From contig JAVHJL010000007.1 in the NCBI GenBank assembly GCA_036971715.1, positions 1,612,001 through 1,676,000 of the forward strand: 64,000 nt of DNA. The letters run 5' to 3'. This document shows, one piece after another, positions 36,381-46,898 of this stretch; position 1 is the stretch's first letter, and each line of letters begins with the position of its first letter. The position numbers were made by a program, and so were the translations under genes. This stretch comes from Arthrobotrys musiformis (Eukaryota > Ascomycota > Orbiliomycetes > Orbiliales > Orbiliaceae). The notes under the pieces are model-generated. The model was not told the DNA's origin and ran no database searches. It was given only the letters and a program-made list of their open reading frames with translations.

Positions 36381-36750
36381 CGCGCGAACGCCGCCAAGTA
36401 TGCATATGGCGATACCCGCGGGTAGGGCATCGCCGGCCAGGCCTACCTTAACATCACATCAAACCCTGCAATTAATTCATCGTCTTCAATTTGCCCAATC
36501 GTGAGTTTGAGCTACCGTACAATAGAACATCATGACGAAACGGTTAGAAACGAGAAACTTTGAATCTAGTTACTTTGGAAGGCATCCCTCTCAACGCTAA
36601 AGCAGCGAATGTGCGGAATTCATAATAATATTGACTGACCTGACTCTGACGTGGGATCGGGGCTAGACTCTTGACACATACTAGCCTCGATTTGGGTCGC
36701 ATTGGCTGAAGGAGAGTGCAAGGATCTATATGGTATGCTATCGGAGCTAC

Positions 36751-36832
36751 TAGGTTACACTTGGTCCTAGTAGAATTTAGTAGATGTCAGTAGATTCTAC
36801 TAGATCTTTCTGGATTCTACTAGGAAATTAAA
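36751..36832. repeat. Decamer array, TAGANTCTAG type
   Basis: About eight 10-bp units in register (TAGAATTTAG, TAGATGTCAG, TAGATTCTAC, TAGATCTTTC, TGGATTCTAC and similar). Directly followed by two copies of the GCTGGGWACGAGAC motif in opposite orientations. Confidence 0.8.
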
Positions 36833-37112
36833 GTCCCGGGACGAGACGTTGTTAGGATCACGGTATCCGACGGCGTTCTAGCTGACCCTATAGGCCTACA
36901 ATAGTCTCGTTCCCGGCCTACAGCACCACACTTATAGAATACAAGGGATTTCTCTTCGGCGGTGTACTTAATGCCACTCATGAGATCTTTCTCACGATTG
37001 CATCAGAATATTTAAGATAGGTACTCGAATTGCGTATAGTTCAAAGGAATAAACCTTCAGTTGAAAAACCTGGGGGCATCCGAAAGACCCTGAAAAGCCG
37101 GAAGGGCGAGAA

Positions 37113-37129
37113 GGGGGGGGGGGGGGGGG
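37113..37129. repeat. G17 homopolymer
   Basis: A 17-base guanine run, with further G7 and G6 runs at about 37150-37165. Prone to length change or sequencing error; possible G-quadruplex. Confidence 0.85.
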
Positions 37130-37303
37130 CAATAATCCTGTCGTAAAAAAAGGGGGGGTGGGGGGGCTGCTCAAGTGGACGGCTGGCGGAATCCGGATCA
37201 AAAATCGCTCGGCTGCAGCTGAGTGCTGCTTGCGCCTGGTAAAGCTGCATCCTGTTGTTCGAGGCTATCATCGGGTAGTTAGCAGCATTGTTAACGGAAC
37301 CGT

Positions 37304-37894
37304 TCAGATGCAGCCTATTGGGTACCTGTCTGAGTGAAAGTAAGCCACCCCTCGGGGTCGCCTCCTCGCTTGGGGGTCCCTTGCTCTTGCTCTCAAGACC
37401 CTATTATCCCAAGCACGAACCATACAATGTTCGAATAACCATTGATTCCCTTCTACATCGTCGCCCAAATCTGTTGCGGCCAACATTTCTATAATAATAG
37501 GGTGATATATCGAATCCACTTTATTTTCGTCAAGTAAATTGAAAAATTTCCCATACATTTTCGCTTTGAGTTGTCCGGGTTGTCTTCTGTAGGTAAAACC
37601 AGATGACATTTCAGTTTCCAGTTGATCATAAACCCCGTCGCATACTTTCTGTTCGGAGGTCAGTAGGAGTAGGTGGGGTAAAGCGACATATTTGTAAAAC
37701 ATCACCTGTATTAGAGTCAGAACATTTTGAAGCGGAAAGATTTGGGACCAGTTTCCGGTCCGTTCCAGCCAGTATTGATCGCCGAACGCTGCCCTAATCA
37801 GCGCCGTGTTGATGTTTTGTTTCTTTTTTTTGTTATTGGCGGTCAATACCGGCCTAAAGACGCTAGGACGCAAGGGCGGTTGTGATGCAGACAT
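37304..37894 (-). CDS. TGxW-family orphan protein, copy 2, 177 aa
   Basis: Exons 37894-37706 and 37648-37304; the 57-bp intron (GTGATG...AACAG) is a multiple of three and stop-free, so the gene also reads through unspliced. Start MSASQPPLRPSV. It shares RTGNW in exon 1, the phase-0 intron after L-x-Q/R, a following K-V-C-x-G and the late acidic stretch before Q-W-L-F with the copies at 20244 and 46899. Same length as copy 1. The C-terminus is Arg-rich (RARARDPQARRRPRG). Function unknown. Confidence 0.65.
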   Translation of the reverse strand: MSASQPPLRPSVFRPVLTANNKKKKQNINTALIRAAFGDQYWLERTGNWSQIFPLQNVLTLIQVMFYKYVALPHLLLLTSEQKVCDGVYDQLETEMSSGFTYRRQPGQLKAKMYGKFFNLLDENKVDSIYHPIIIEMLAATDLGDDVEGNQWLFEHCMVRAWDNRVLRARARDPQARRRPRGVAYFHSDRYPIGCI

Positions 37895-39133
37895 TCTGGA
37901 GAGAGAATTTGCGGTTGGTGGGCCTTATGGAATTTGGGTGGAATTAAGGTGTCATGAATATGTCGGCAACTTGGAGACCGTGGAGCCATGAAGTCGTGAG
38001 CTATGGATCCTGATAATACACGTGTAAGGTCAAGAGCATGCCTGAACAGCATCCTTTGAGATCTGATTGGCCATTTAGCGAAATTCTGACGACAATACGA
38101 CAAGGCTCACCGTCAATTTCTCCTCAAATTTGAAACTCTTGGCAACACGGCTTAAGATCGGGCTGATGGGTGAGGTCAGCTGCTAACTCGCAGCTATAGC
38201 AAGTAAATAGCAAGAGCATGCATGTGCACCATGCGCATACGCTTCATCAACCACAGGGTAACGGAAGCACCCACCATACGTACTCTTCAACCGCCACACC
38301 ATTCTTCTTTTCCTCTCAGTCTTAGGACCTTCTGTTTTCTGCTTCGACCTGAATTCGATGCAATCAGTTGCCTGAGCTGAGCTCATGAGCGACGTCGAAC
38401 ATCCGGCGGACCTGGGCCAGGCCCGGTAACAACGTAAACTAAGCTCCATAATATAATGACATCAATCTCTAACCAAGTCAAAATAATCGTTGTTGCGGCC
38501 GGTCGCATATGATCTCTCGAATAAAGTTGCGTGAGATGAAGTTTAAGATTTCAAGTGGCTTACCCCTAATTGCCTAGGTAGGTATAAATCAGCGATTACT
38601 CAGGCGAACCGGCCAGTTAGTACCAGGCGTCCACACCTCCGCAGCCCGGTATAGGAGTCATAGCTCGAGCACTCCTTGCATTGGATCCTGGTAATTCACT
38701 GGAGTAATTGCTCCCACATAGAGCCTTTTGACAATCAGCAGCTGCCGTCAGGCCCGGGGTAGCTGTCACACCATCCGCTAATAAGATTGCAGGATTGATG
38801 TGATGTATTCCGCTGCCTGATCTGATCGCCTTGCGCTCGTGTGGTCATGGCTTCGCCTACCTTGAATCCTACTTGATTAATTAACCTCATGTTTCTTGGG
38901 GGCGGTTTACTACGAGGCTATGTAGTATGGGCGTCTGTAAACCTGTATACATGTAGCGATCCCACGAGTCGACTCTTTAAATTGACCTCGGAATTCATTC
39001 TAGTTCATTTGTATCCTACTTCATTTCAATATTAAACCAAGTACCCACCCCATTGTTACAACAGGCCCTTCTAAAATCCTGGATACCTCATAATACTCTT
39101 CTAGTTCATCCTATTTTTTGTTCTTTAGCCCCT
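37895..39133. other. Spacer, nothing recognised
   Basis: Short ORFs only. Lies between the divergent 37304 and 39134 genes, so it holds both promoters. Confidence 0.45.
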
Positions 39134-39811
39134 ATGCTCAAGGGACCTTACGCCAATCGTTCTGAACAGCCCCTAAACACGATGAAGGAAAAAACGGAGG
39201 AGACTAATCGATATCGCGGAAATGGGGAGTACGACCAGCGACGTCTAGGTCGCCGCCGACCCGCCTGTCCGTTTCATTTCGATTCATCCGGAAGAATTAT
39301 AGTGGGGTTTAATTCAACGGAACTTCTGTGGGAGCATATAAGGATTTCTGGCTGTACCCTCCCCTCCGGATACAAATGCGAGGGCGGTGCCGGCAAGATC
39401 TGTGAAAAAGTATGGGAAAAGGGAAAAAAGTGGTTTCATGACGGAGAATGGAAGTTATTCACTAAGCATATCGCAACGTATCATCGCACAAGCGACCCCA
39501 AAGACCCCAAGTTTCAATATGGTGTCGGTGCCGATGGGTACTACTGCGGATTTTGCGTGAAGAAGGTTTCCACAAACACTCACCGGACGATTATAGACCA
39601 TCTCCAGAGCGAGCACTACAAGGATGGGAAACACGAAGACGTTCGAACGTGGGTTCGCTTTTCTGAGGTTGATATGCAGTCTCCGGAGGCTGCCAGGGCA
39701 AAAAATCGAGAGGCTGTTGCTCGCGAGGACCGCATCCTTGCCAACGACGCAGTCAGAACCCAGGTAGACAACAATCTCCCCCTTAAGCTTAAGCGCCTTC
39801 GAAGATTCTAA
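39134..39811 (+). CDS. C2H2-like zinc-finger orphan protein, 225 aa
   Basis: Start at ATG 39134 (MLKGPYANRSEQ); a second in-frame ATG at 39182 is possible. After a basic segment (RRLGRRRPACPFHF) there are finger-like motifs: CPFHF...LWEHIRISGC, then a stretch ending in FTKHIATYHR, then YYCGFCVKK with HRTIIDHLQSEH (C-x2-C...H-x5-H type). The C-terminal third is acidic then basic. Probably zinc-binding; DNA or RNA binding is inferred. Its finger region resembles in style, not closely in sequence, the protein at 15834. Single exon. Confidence 0.6.
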   Translation: MLKGPYANRSEQPLNTMKEKTEETNRYRGNGEYDQRRLGRRRPACPFHFDSSGRIIVGFNSTELLWEHIRISGCTLPSGYKCEGGAGKICEKVWEKGKKWFHDGEWKLFTKHIATYHRTSDPKDPKFQYGVGADGYYCGFCVKKVSTNTHRTIIDHLQSEHYKDGKHEDVRTWVRFSEVDMQSPEAARAKNREAVAREDRILANDAVRTQVDNNLPLKLKRLRRF

Positions 39812-40898
39812 TTAATTTATATGCATAGAAGTTACCCAAGGCCGAAGATCTCGAAATAACGTGGGAAGATGGTCTACAATCTCTTAGTTCAGGAGGCCTA
39901 TTGGCGAGATTTGCAATTGGGGGTTGTGGCACGGTCGAGGAAGTCGATCACATAGTGGCGACCTTATTCTTAAACCCAGGAGCCTGGGTGTCAAAGCAGA
40001 AAGGGGAACTAGGATAGAGAGTGCAGCATGCCGACAGCTGCCATGATATTTTATGTTTCTAAGTTAGAATAGCCGGCAGTTTCTGGGCATTGGGCTCGAC
40101 AGGGATATGGTTTAACTCTCGAGATCTCCGCCGGCCCTCTGGTACCTTTCTTCATATGTCGCCATTACTTCGATATTTTAACATGAGTCTGAGCTCAAAT
40201 ACAAATTCTACAATCTATATGGTTCATAAGACATACTATTATTCGGAGGCGTAGGTTTGCCCCCATACTCATGGCTACACGGGAGGTACTAGCGGTAGCT
40301 TGGGTAACCATGGGCGGCGTGAATATCAATCGCTTGATGGTACCAGGGCTTGTTGAATTTGAATGCGACTCGCTGAATTGAAGCTCTGATTAACCATACC
40401 TCCTATGATCTCGGTAGTATGGTCTACTATGTATTTTAAGAGGTCCATAGAGAAGTCGGACTAGGCTCTGCGATGCGCTGCCAGCCCGAGGCCCCTTAGC
40501 AAAGGGACAACTAGCGCTAGCCTCGAGACCAGGCGCTCCTGAGGCAGAGAGGGACAACTTACTTGCACACCGAAGGAAAACGCACGGGGGCTCCGTCAAC
40601 CTTGACATGACATTTCCGCTTACGATAGTCAATACCTCCACATGCAACCTCCACGTAGCACCCTGTAATCGTCCCCGCACAGATGCTACTCAGTGTGCAT
40701 GTACGTATGCAAGTTCTCGTGTCATTTATGAAAAGCACGGTCTAATACTGTCACCTTATCAAAGCATGCGTTCTATATTAAACATGAGAAACATTCCTTC
40801 ATTTTCTCGACTAGCGAAGACGCCAATATTCTTCAAAGACATACCTGCAACCAAACTACCTACGACCGACTCAGCCTAGCTTCTCTATACTGCCATCA
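39812..40898. other. Spacer, nothing recognised
   Basis: Overlapping ORFs at 40390-40680 (minus) and 40607-40879 (plus) look non-coding. Confidence 0.45.
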
Positions 40899-41351
40899 AT
40901 GAGTTGCCGGGACCCCGCCGAGCGCGAGCAAGCCAAAAGGCGCCGTGTTTATCCACAACGGAAGTTGTACTGCAACCCAAGTTCACCAACGATTGAATAC
41001 GACGTTGTTATGAGCGTCACAGACTCCAGCCCCGAGCTCAAACGGTACAATGGCCATAGTCAAAATTACTCTACGGAATCAAAAAGACCAAAAGGTTTTC
41101 TTCTTTTGTGCGGAATAGCCCTCGCTACCATTGCTGCTGCCTACGCAGCATATTGGGCGTACCATACACTTTGCACTACTACGTGCCTGTCAGAATTTCT
41201 TCCACACCTCGAGACCGCTGTCCGGGATTTATTTTCAACCGGAAAACCTAAAATGCAGCCCAGCCTCACAACCAAGATAAGCCTGGCTCCTACGAGGTGT
41301 CAGGGTTTGGCCTATCCCGACGTTACCAGTTGGCTTTTCTTCTTGTTCTGA
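40899..41351 (+). CDS. Small single-pass membrane protein, 150 aa
   Basis: Start at ATG 40899 (MSCRDPAEREQ). The N-terminal 60 residues are polar and basic, then KRPKG precedes one hydrophobic segment at about 67-87 (LLLCGIALATIAAAYAAYW). The remaining 60 residues include clustered Cys (LCTTTCLSE). No signal peptide before the polar part, so a type II or tail-region anchor is likely. No family recognised. Confidence 0.5.
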   Translation: MSCRDPAEREQAKRRRVYPQRKLYCNPSSPTIEYDVVMSVTDSSPELKRYNGHSQNYSTESKRPKGFLLLCGIALATIAAAYAAYWAYHTLCTTTCLSEFLPHLETAVRDLFSTGKPKMQPSLTTKISLAPTRCQGLAYPDVTSWLFFLF

Positions 41352-42222
41352 GATGTATATCACCGTCACCAATACATTCCAGCCACTTAGGAGGTGAATA
41401 ACTCCATATAGCTCGTCCTGTCATCTTAGTTGAAATATTATAGCTCCCTATTCAGCATTATTGTTACCTCTGGCTAGTTAGAACGTCAACCTTGGATTCC
41501 ACGAATTAGAGCTTTTTAGTTGATTAAGAACGAAAACTATTGACTTGCTATTCCTTCTCGTGTGTTTAGACAAAATTCAACTTTAAATCCATTGCAAACT
41601 TAGAATGCAGCTACCGGCTCTACCCTCGGAGCATAAGGGCCTAGGGACCCACGTAAGACGTATGATATACTCCAGGGCCTGCCGTCGGAAAGGCTTAGCA
41701 TATGAACCTCGTAGAGTTATTTCATTGATATTATATCCAGTGGAACTTTGGTAGGGGTAGTATTTTCAAATTCGAAAGCTTATTTCGAGGTCGCTAACAT
41801 CGTTCCCGGTTGCGGGGGTGGGGTGCTTATTGCGTAGCAGACAGATGTGAGTGGCAAGGCGGGGCACGTACGACCTAATCTACGCTAAAAAAAACACTAG
41901 ACCGAAAGTTCGAGAACCGAATTTCATTTGACCATGAAGCAAGAAATACGAAAATATACGAGCTGAAAGGACATGAAAAATAGCTTTTTGCAGAAATTTC
42001 GATAAATAGCAATCTCGAATCAATATGGATTCTGTGGTTTCGAACGCAAGGGCTGCAATCGTAAGATTGCCCCTCGAATCCGAGTTAGTCAAAGAAAAGC
42101 ACACGATATTTGCGAACATGAACAAAAAGCACTTTGGCGAAGCCGCAAACGAATTAACACATTCTCTATCTCGAGCCGGCTACATTCGAATGAAACTTGT
42201 AAATATTGAAATCCACCCAATG
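41352..42222. other. Spacer with a possible short gene
   Basis: A plus-strand frame at 42025-42249 (74 codons, MDSVVSNARAAIVRL) has reasonable composition but overlaps the 3' end of the gene at 42223 and has no other support. Confidence 0.35.
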
Positions 42223-42810
42223 TCAAACGAAACGAATCAGCAACAGTAGCAAAAAGTATATAACATTTAGTTGGGCTTCCGTCGCTTCGGTGAGAAGGTA
42301 GACAAGGCCGAGGCCTGTGAGTAGCCGAATGAAATTGTGCTGAGATTGCCGGAGCTTGTCACTGGCATTTCTAAGGTTTTCGAGGGCCTCCCTACGCTCC
42401 CTCTCTGTGGCAAGGCTAGTCTGCAACATGCCGAGTTGGCATTCAGCTGACTTGCAGCGCATAGCCATTTCACGAAGCTTGATTTTATGTGCTTTCTCAA
42501 AGAGACCATTCTTGCCGCGATTGGAGAAGGACGGCACCGGTAGCCTCTCTTTCGACGGGGATACGGATTTATCTTGGACTACCCTGGGTGAGGCTGGAAA
42601 CGAGACGAATTTCTCTTGATCGGATCCCTCTAAAACGCTTGGAGCGGTAATCGCAGGAGAATTGGGGATACTACTATCGCTATCATCCGAAATGCTCCCA
42701 GAATCAGAACTGTATTGTATTGGGATATGTTCCGTATGATTTGGTGTGGCGGGGCTTAGGAAGAGCAGGTGAGTTGTCAATTCCTCATGGGTTGTTACCG
42801 TCTCAGCCAT
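42223..42810 (-). CDS. Tail-anchored coiled-coil protein, 195 aa
   Basis: Start taken at ATG 42810 (MAETVTTHEEL). Layout: Ser/Asp/Pro-rich disordered N-terminus to about residue 110; a basic helical/coiled-coil segment (KIKLREMAMRCKSAECQ, then TERERREALENL); then hydrophobic segments ending exactly at the C-terminus (IYFLLLLLIRFV). This is the layout of a tail-anchored membrane protein. The DNA motif copy at 42593 encodes FVSFPAS. The neighbour at 43663 has the same layout on a larger scale. Confidence 0.6.
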   Translation of the reverse strand: MAETVTTHEELTTHLLFLSPATPNHTEHIPIQYSSDSGSISDDSDSSIPNSPAITAPSVLEGSDQEKFVSFPASPRVVQDKSVSPSKERLPVPSFSNRGKNGLFEKAHKIKLREMAMRCKSAECQLGMLQTSLATERERREALENLRNASDKLRQSQHNFIRLLTGLGLVYLLTEATEAQLNVIYFLLLLLIRFV

Positions 42811-43662
42811 GTCGATGGTTTTTACGTGTAAAAAGTTTGGATACAAGATAAATCAGAACGATAAGTGCCTGGTAGTGCTGTTTTGGAATGACCTTTGGCG
42901 ATGTTGAGAGAGTGAGACCTTGAAGCATTTTTAATCTTCCTTTATAGAATTTCCGGACTTGGTCAACGAAGGAGGGGCATTTGCCATTCCCCGTAGTATC
43001 GGACCAACTGTGGTGAGCTACGTTGCTAATGCGAGCATCCACCCAATGTCTCGAGACGTCTACTCGGTGAGTATACGCAGGATAGCTACTCAAGCATGCG
43101 CATGCAAGCAGACGTGGAAGCCGGCTTGTCGACACATCAAGCGTTCTGCACGCTCTCACGTACAGCTCTAGGCTTTGCCACGTCAATTGCATTGAATTCG
43201 AACACGAATTTTTTCCCATTTCATTGCCTCGGGGAGTATCGACTGAGTCGAGGGTGGTAGTTGCATGCACGAAGGAATCAAAACGCTATGCTTGTAAGCT
43301 TGACACATGGTGGTTTGTGTCGTCGCACAATGCTGCATGATTACAGTCTGTGGTTATAGTTTCTACCTTCGTAGAATCATCTTGTTCAAGCGGGTGGCTT
43401 AATCAGTACCATGTTCTAAGGTACATTCATAGTCCTGGATTTGGCGCCTTTCTTTTGGCATGCTTTCATATCATGATATCCATTTTCGCATTTCTATCTA
43501 AACCAGCTCACATTTTGTGTATGCTACCTTAGCTTTGACATTTTGGGCATTTGCATCCGATCAATTCAATAAAGTAATATATTGTGGAAGATTCTTCGAC
43601 TATTTTTTGACAATTAAACTACTGCTGTGCATTGGATATCAAACATAGATACGGGGAAAGAG
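42811..43662. other. Spacer between two similar genes
   Basis: The minus frame 42803-43270 and the plus frames here show no support. Would contain the promoter of the 42223 gene. Confidence 0.4.
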
Positions 43663-45051
43663 TTAGTTCCAATAACAAAACTCCAGCTCTGATGATACCA
43701 CTTTTTCGGGATGGTCTTCTTGGTCTCCTAGGTCCGGGTACGAGACAACTCCTTGGTCGTGGAAGACATCGTGTAGGCGTTGGAGTCCTTCGCGGAGTCC
43801 AGGGGTATCCAGTACTCTGCTAAGTAAGGCAAATATTAACGGAGCTAGGAGGATTATATGAAGAAAAAAGTGGATGACGCGCTGACCCTTCAAACGACGC
43901 TGTAGGTTTCTGCTTTTGATATCTGAATCCGCCATAATCTTTGCTTGAGCTTCATCACTGGCCTGTAATTCTTGCTCGTGTGCATCGTCAGCCATTTTTA
44001 AGGCCTGCTTGGCAGCTAGAAGCTTCTCCCGGAGAGACAAATTCTCCTCTTTCACCAAGGTTAGCTCGTCCGAGATTTTCTTTATAGCCCCATCTTGGCC
44101 CTCCTGTAACTCTTTTAGTTTTCTCTCATATTTCTGGATCTTTTGGCTGTGGTTTTGCACTGTTTCGCGATTCTTTTTGAGTTTTCCCTTGATAATATCT
44201 TCTCTTTTCATTGCCACCAGTAAGGTGTCGTGTGACTTCCGTAAACAGTCCGCAAACTCCAATTTATCTTTTTCCAAAGTATCACACCGAGCATTGAGAA
44301 CCCCCACTTGGCTTAGTGCGCGGTCCTTTCTACCCCGTTCTAAATGGAAATTTTGACATACTTGGGCGATGTTGCGGCGCACATTTAAGTCTCCCTTTTC
44401 TGCAAGAAAGCGAATTGTTTGATAGCTAAAGTGGAAGTTCGGCATTGAAGCCTCTGGCAGACCCGAGCTTTCGTCGAGCTCTAGATCAGAGACTCGAGCG
44501 AGGGACAATTCATCATCGATCTCATACGAAAGATCAATGTTGTGCTTTAGAGGGTTTCCACGCTCTGGTGGTGGGGTGGCAGCAGTGTGTGGTGGGGCAG
44601 TGTTTTGAGGGGACTGGGGACCCGTCATTTCTGTTGGTAGACGGGGTCTAACGGTTCGAGGCTTAGCTCTAATTGTAGGACTGCCCGATTCCGAAGACTG
44701 ATATTCAGCAAAAAGGGAGGGTAAGCCTTCCAAAGAGTATTCTTCGGAATCATCTCCCAGTAGTATTGTGCTTTGGAAGGAGCCACGGGAGGTGTCTTTA
44801 GGAGTGGCAGGGGGAGTAGGGATTGTCTCGTCGCCAGACTTCTCAACTTGGATAGGGAAAATTGTGGGTAGATATTTGGTCGATAATAGCTCATCTGTTG
44901 GGAGTTCCGTTTGTTCACGGGAACCAGAGCTGGCCGAAGGTTCTGTGGGCTTTGGTTTTGGCTCGTAGATTTCTAGGTCTATCGGGGTTTGTCTACCCCC
45001 GATTGCCCGCTGCAGGCGATTAGAACTAAGTTCTACGGCGGCGCTATTCAT
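43663..45051 (-). CDS. Coiled-coil single-pass membrane protein, 462 aa
   Basis: Single exon from ATG 45051 (MNSAAVELSSNRL). The N-terminal half is disordered (Pro/Ser/Thr-rich, TPPATPKDT, TAPPHTAATPPPERG). Residues about 215-390 form a long Lys/Glu-rich coiled coil (YERKLKELQEG, EENLSLREKLLAAKQ). A hydrophobic segment at about 392-411 (VIHFFLHIILLAPLIFALL) is followed by about 50 residues. The DNA motif copy at 43733 encodes VVSYPDL in this tail. Probably a membrane tether or scaffold; which membrane is not evident. Same orientation and layout as the gene at 42223, perhaps a distant duplicate. Confidence 0.65.
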   Translation of the reverse strand: MNSAAVELSSNRLQRAIGGRQTPIDLEIYEPKPKPTEPSASSGSREQTELPTDELLSTKYLPTIFPIQVEKSGDETIPTPPATPKDTSRGSFQSTILLGDDSEEYSLEGLPSLFAEYQSSESGSPTIRAKPRTVRPRLPTEMTGPQSPQNTAPPHTAATPPPERGNPLKHNIDLSYEIDDELSLARVSDLELDESSGLPEASMPNFHFSYQTIRFLAEKGDLNVRRNIAQVCQNFHLERGRKDRALSQVGVLNARCDTLEKDKLEFADCLRKSHDTLLVAMKREDIIKGKLKKNRETVQNHSQKIQKYERKLKELQEGQDGAIKKISDELTLVKEENLSLREKLLAAKQALKMADDAHEQELQASDEAQAKIMADSDIKSRNLQRRLKGQRVIHFFLHIILLAPLIFALLSRVLDTPGLREGLQRLHDVFHDQGVVSYPDLGDQEDHPEKVVSSELEFCYWN

Positions 45052-45736
45052 CGTTAGTGGCTTAGAAGGTAGGTTGGTCTATAGGAGTCTATATCCCCAA
45101 GAAAAAAGATAAAATTAAAAGAATAAACCAACTTATTGGCTTGCTAGATAAGCGTAAATTGTTTTCCTTGCAGCAGTGAGGCAGGTGGGCCAGGTACCGG
45201 ACAAGTAGTGAGGATGGATCAATAGATGTTGATGACTATAGGAGAAGCGCAAATGGAGGCCGCACGGCATATTTATATTCATAAACAAGGTTAATAATAA
45301 GCTCTGTCTAGTTTGGAGCCTAAGAGATGTGAGGGGCGGCACACTCGAAGTTTCGTAGTATGCCATCTCATATGATGGCAATGACACTCAAAACTTTCCT
45401 CTATTATCTAGTGTAGTAAAGCGGTAGGTCGAGACGGTTGGCGAACCCTAGCTCGCTATGATCGACTTGGGGCCAGAGAAGTGCCGGATTTCTTCGCCAC
45501 GTATTCGTGCGCTAGTCTCCATACTAGATGCATTGTCACGATATGTCTATAGATCTATTTTCGGGCCGTTTAGATGTGTGTCGATAATATCTATGCGACG
45601 GGGTTGACACCGCGAGACCAGGTTAGACGTATAACCCAGCAACTTGCATGAAAACCCCCACTCTCTCATGCAACTACCACTCCGTAACCTGACCAGGACT
45701 CGAATCCATGAAAATTACGCTTTTGAGCCAGCTTAA
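45052..45736. other. Spacer, nothing firm
   Basis: Holds the promoter side of the 43663 gene. A tRNA-Leu-like patch at about 45690-45760 is discussed under rejected items. Confidence 0.4.
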
Positions 45737-46168
45737 TTCGACCATGCAAAAAATGAATTTGAATGCATACGGTCATGTGCAAGAAAACGAAGATTTGCCT
45801 CCGACACATCACCAGTCTGGGATAATCGATCCTGGCTAGAGTTTATGCAAGACGGCTTAAGAGCATGTTTGATGACAAAATTCTCCCTGCATTATTGAGC
45901 TGTTGCCTCTGGGAACCAGAGAGAAACGTACGTCTTGGTTCTTGATCCGCGTAACATCCTGTTTGAGCGCCACGCACCAAAGACAGTTAAGGTTCTAACC
46001 GAAATTGAGTCTATTCACCCAGCTCAGAGAACAGAATTCCGCATATATCGAAATGACAACCCCGAGAAGCTACTACATGATGCTGTATCGTATAACGTCA
46101 GAGACTTCGAAGTATTCAGCGGGTTGGTCTCCATCCCTACTTTGTTGACTGTATTTAGAACTATATAG
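45737..46168 (+). pseudogene. Orphan coding relic with one in-frame TGA
   Basis: One frame is open from 45737 to TAG at 46166 apart from a single TGA at 45896-45898. Its translation is protein-like on both sides: VWDNRSWLEFMQDGL before the stop and ETYVLVLDPRNILFERHAP, FRIYRNDNPEKLLHDA after it. No in-frame ATG near the beginning and no GT-AG pair that removes the TGA in frame were found. Either a decayed gene, or the second part is an exon of a gene whose first exon I missed. Confidence 0.4.
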
Positions 46169-46898
46169 TTATATAGCTGGATTCACGATTCGCAGTCAAT
46201 TGCCATGTTCTTCCAATATCTTGGGACCATGCCGAGTAGTGAAAATATAACAAAGGAATGGGCTGCAAATACATAGCATATAGGGGTAGATTTGTCCCGG
46301 TTATTCATTCAGGGAGGCACTCATAGCCTGCGCGCATGCGAGCTTGCTTGAATAGTTAATTTCGCGCTCGCGCTCGCGTTCGCGTTGCGTTTTCGAGCGA
46401 ATCCACAAATCAATTGGGGCCGGTTACGAGACTGCGATTGGGGTTCTCAGCTCCTGGTCCTGTATATATAAACTTCACATAGGCCGAGATGAATTCAATA
46501 CAAATGCATTAACACAAACTCCCTTTGATGGCGCGATCGTGGGCTGCCACTTCACTATGCCCTGGGCTCGCGCGCATAGCGACTATATTTCTATCTTACC
46601 TACCTACTCATTTTTAAGATCTGCGCCTTTATAAGCTTTATCAGACCTCCCTTCTAGCTTCTTCCGCTTTTTTTGCTGGATATATTTTTTGGAGGCTTGA
46701 GGACAAACTCGGCTTCAAGAATTTAGCTCCGAACACGACTGTCGGCTTTTATCCTTATTACCGATTAGCAGGCTTGGTCGTGCTGTGACGTGGCGGCATA
46801 GAAAAAGCAAGGCGCCAAGGCGGCCCAGGACATAGATCACTTACCCCACTCGAGGGGTCCAAACCAAGTCCTTACCGGCATCGATTCGAGGTAACGCG
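46169..46898. other. Spacer upstream of the 46899 gene
   Basis: Contains a GC-rich CGCGCTCGCGCTCGCGTTCG stretch at about 46362 and a motif copy at 46419. No gene seen. Confidence 0.45.

Larger units (their letters stand above)
35153..37303. other. Spacer with decamer array and repeat copies
   Basis: No supported gene. A minus-strand frame at 35658-35861 ends at a GTACGT donor-like site and might be a stray exon. Also present: the repeat related to 1846 (36313-36380), the decamer array (36751-36832), two motif copies (36834, 36904) and a G17 tract (37113-37129). Confidence 0.4.

Noticed and set aside
45690..45760. tRNA-Leu-like patch on the minus strand (GGCTCAA and GGATTCGAGTCC)
   Set aside because: The acceptor and T stems do not pair under any placement I tried, so the resemblance is only partial.
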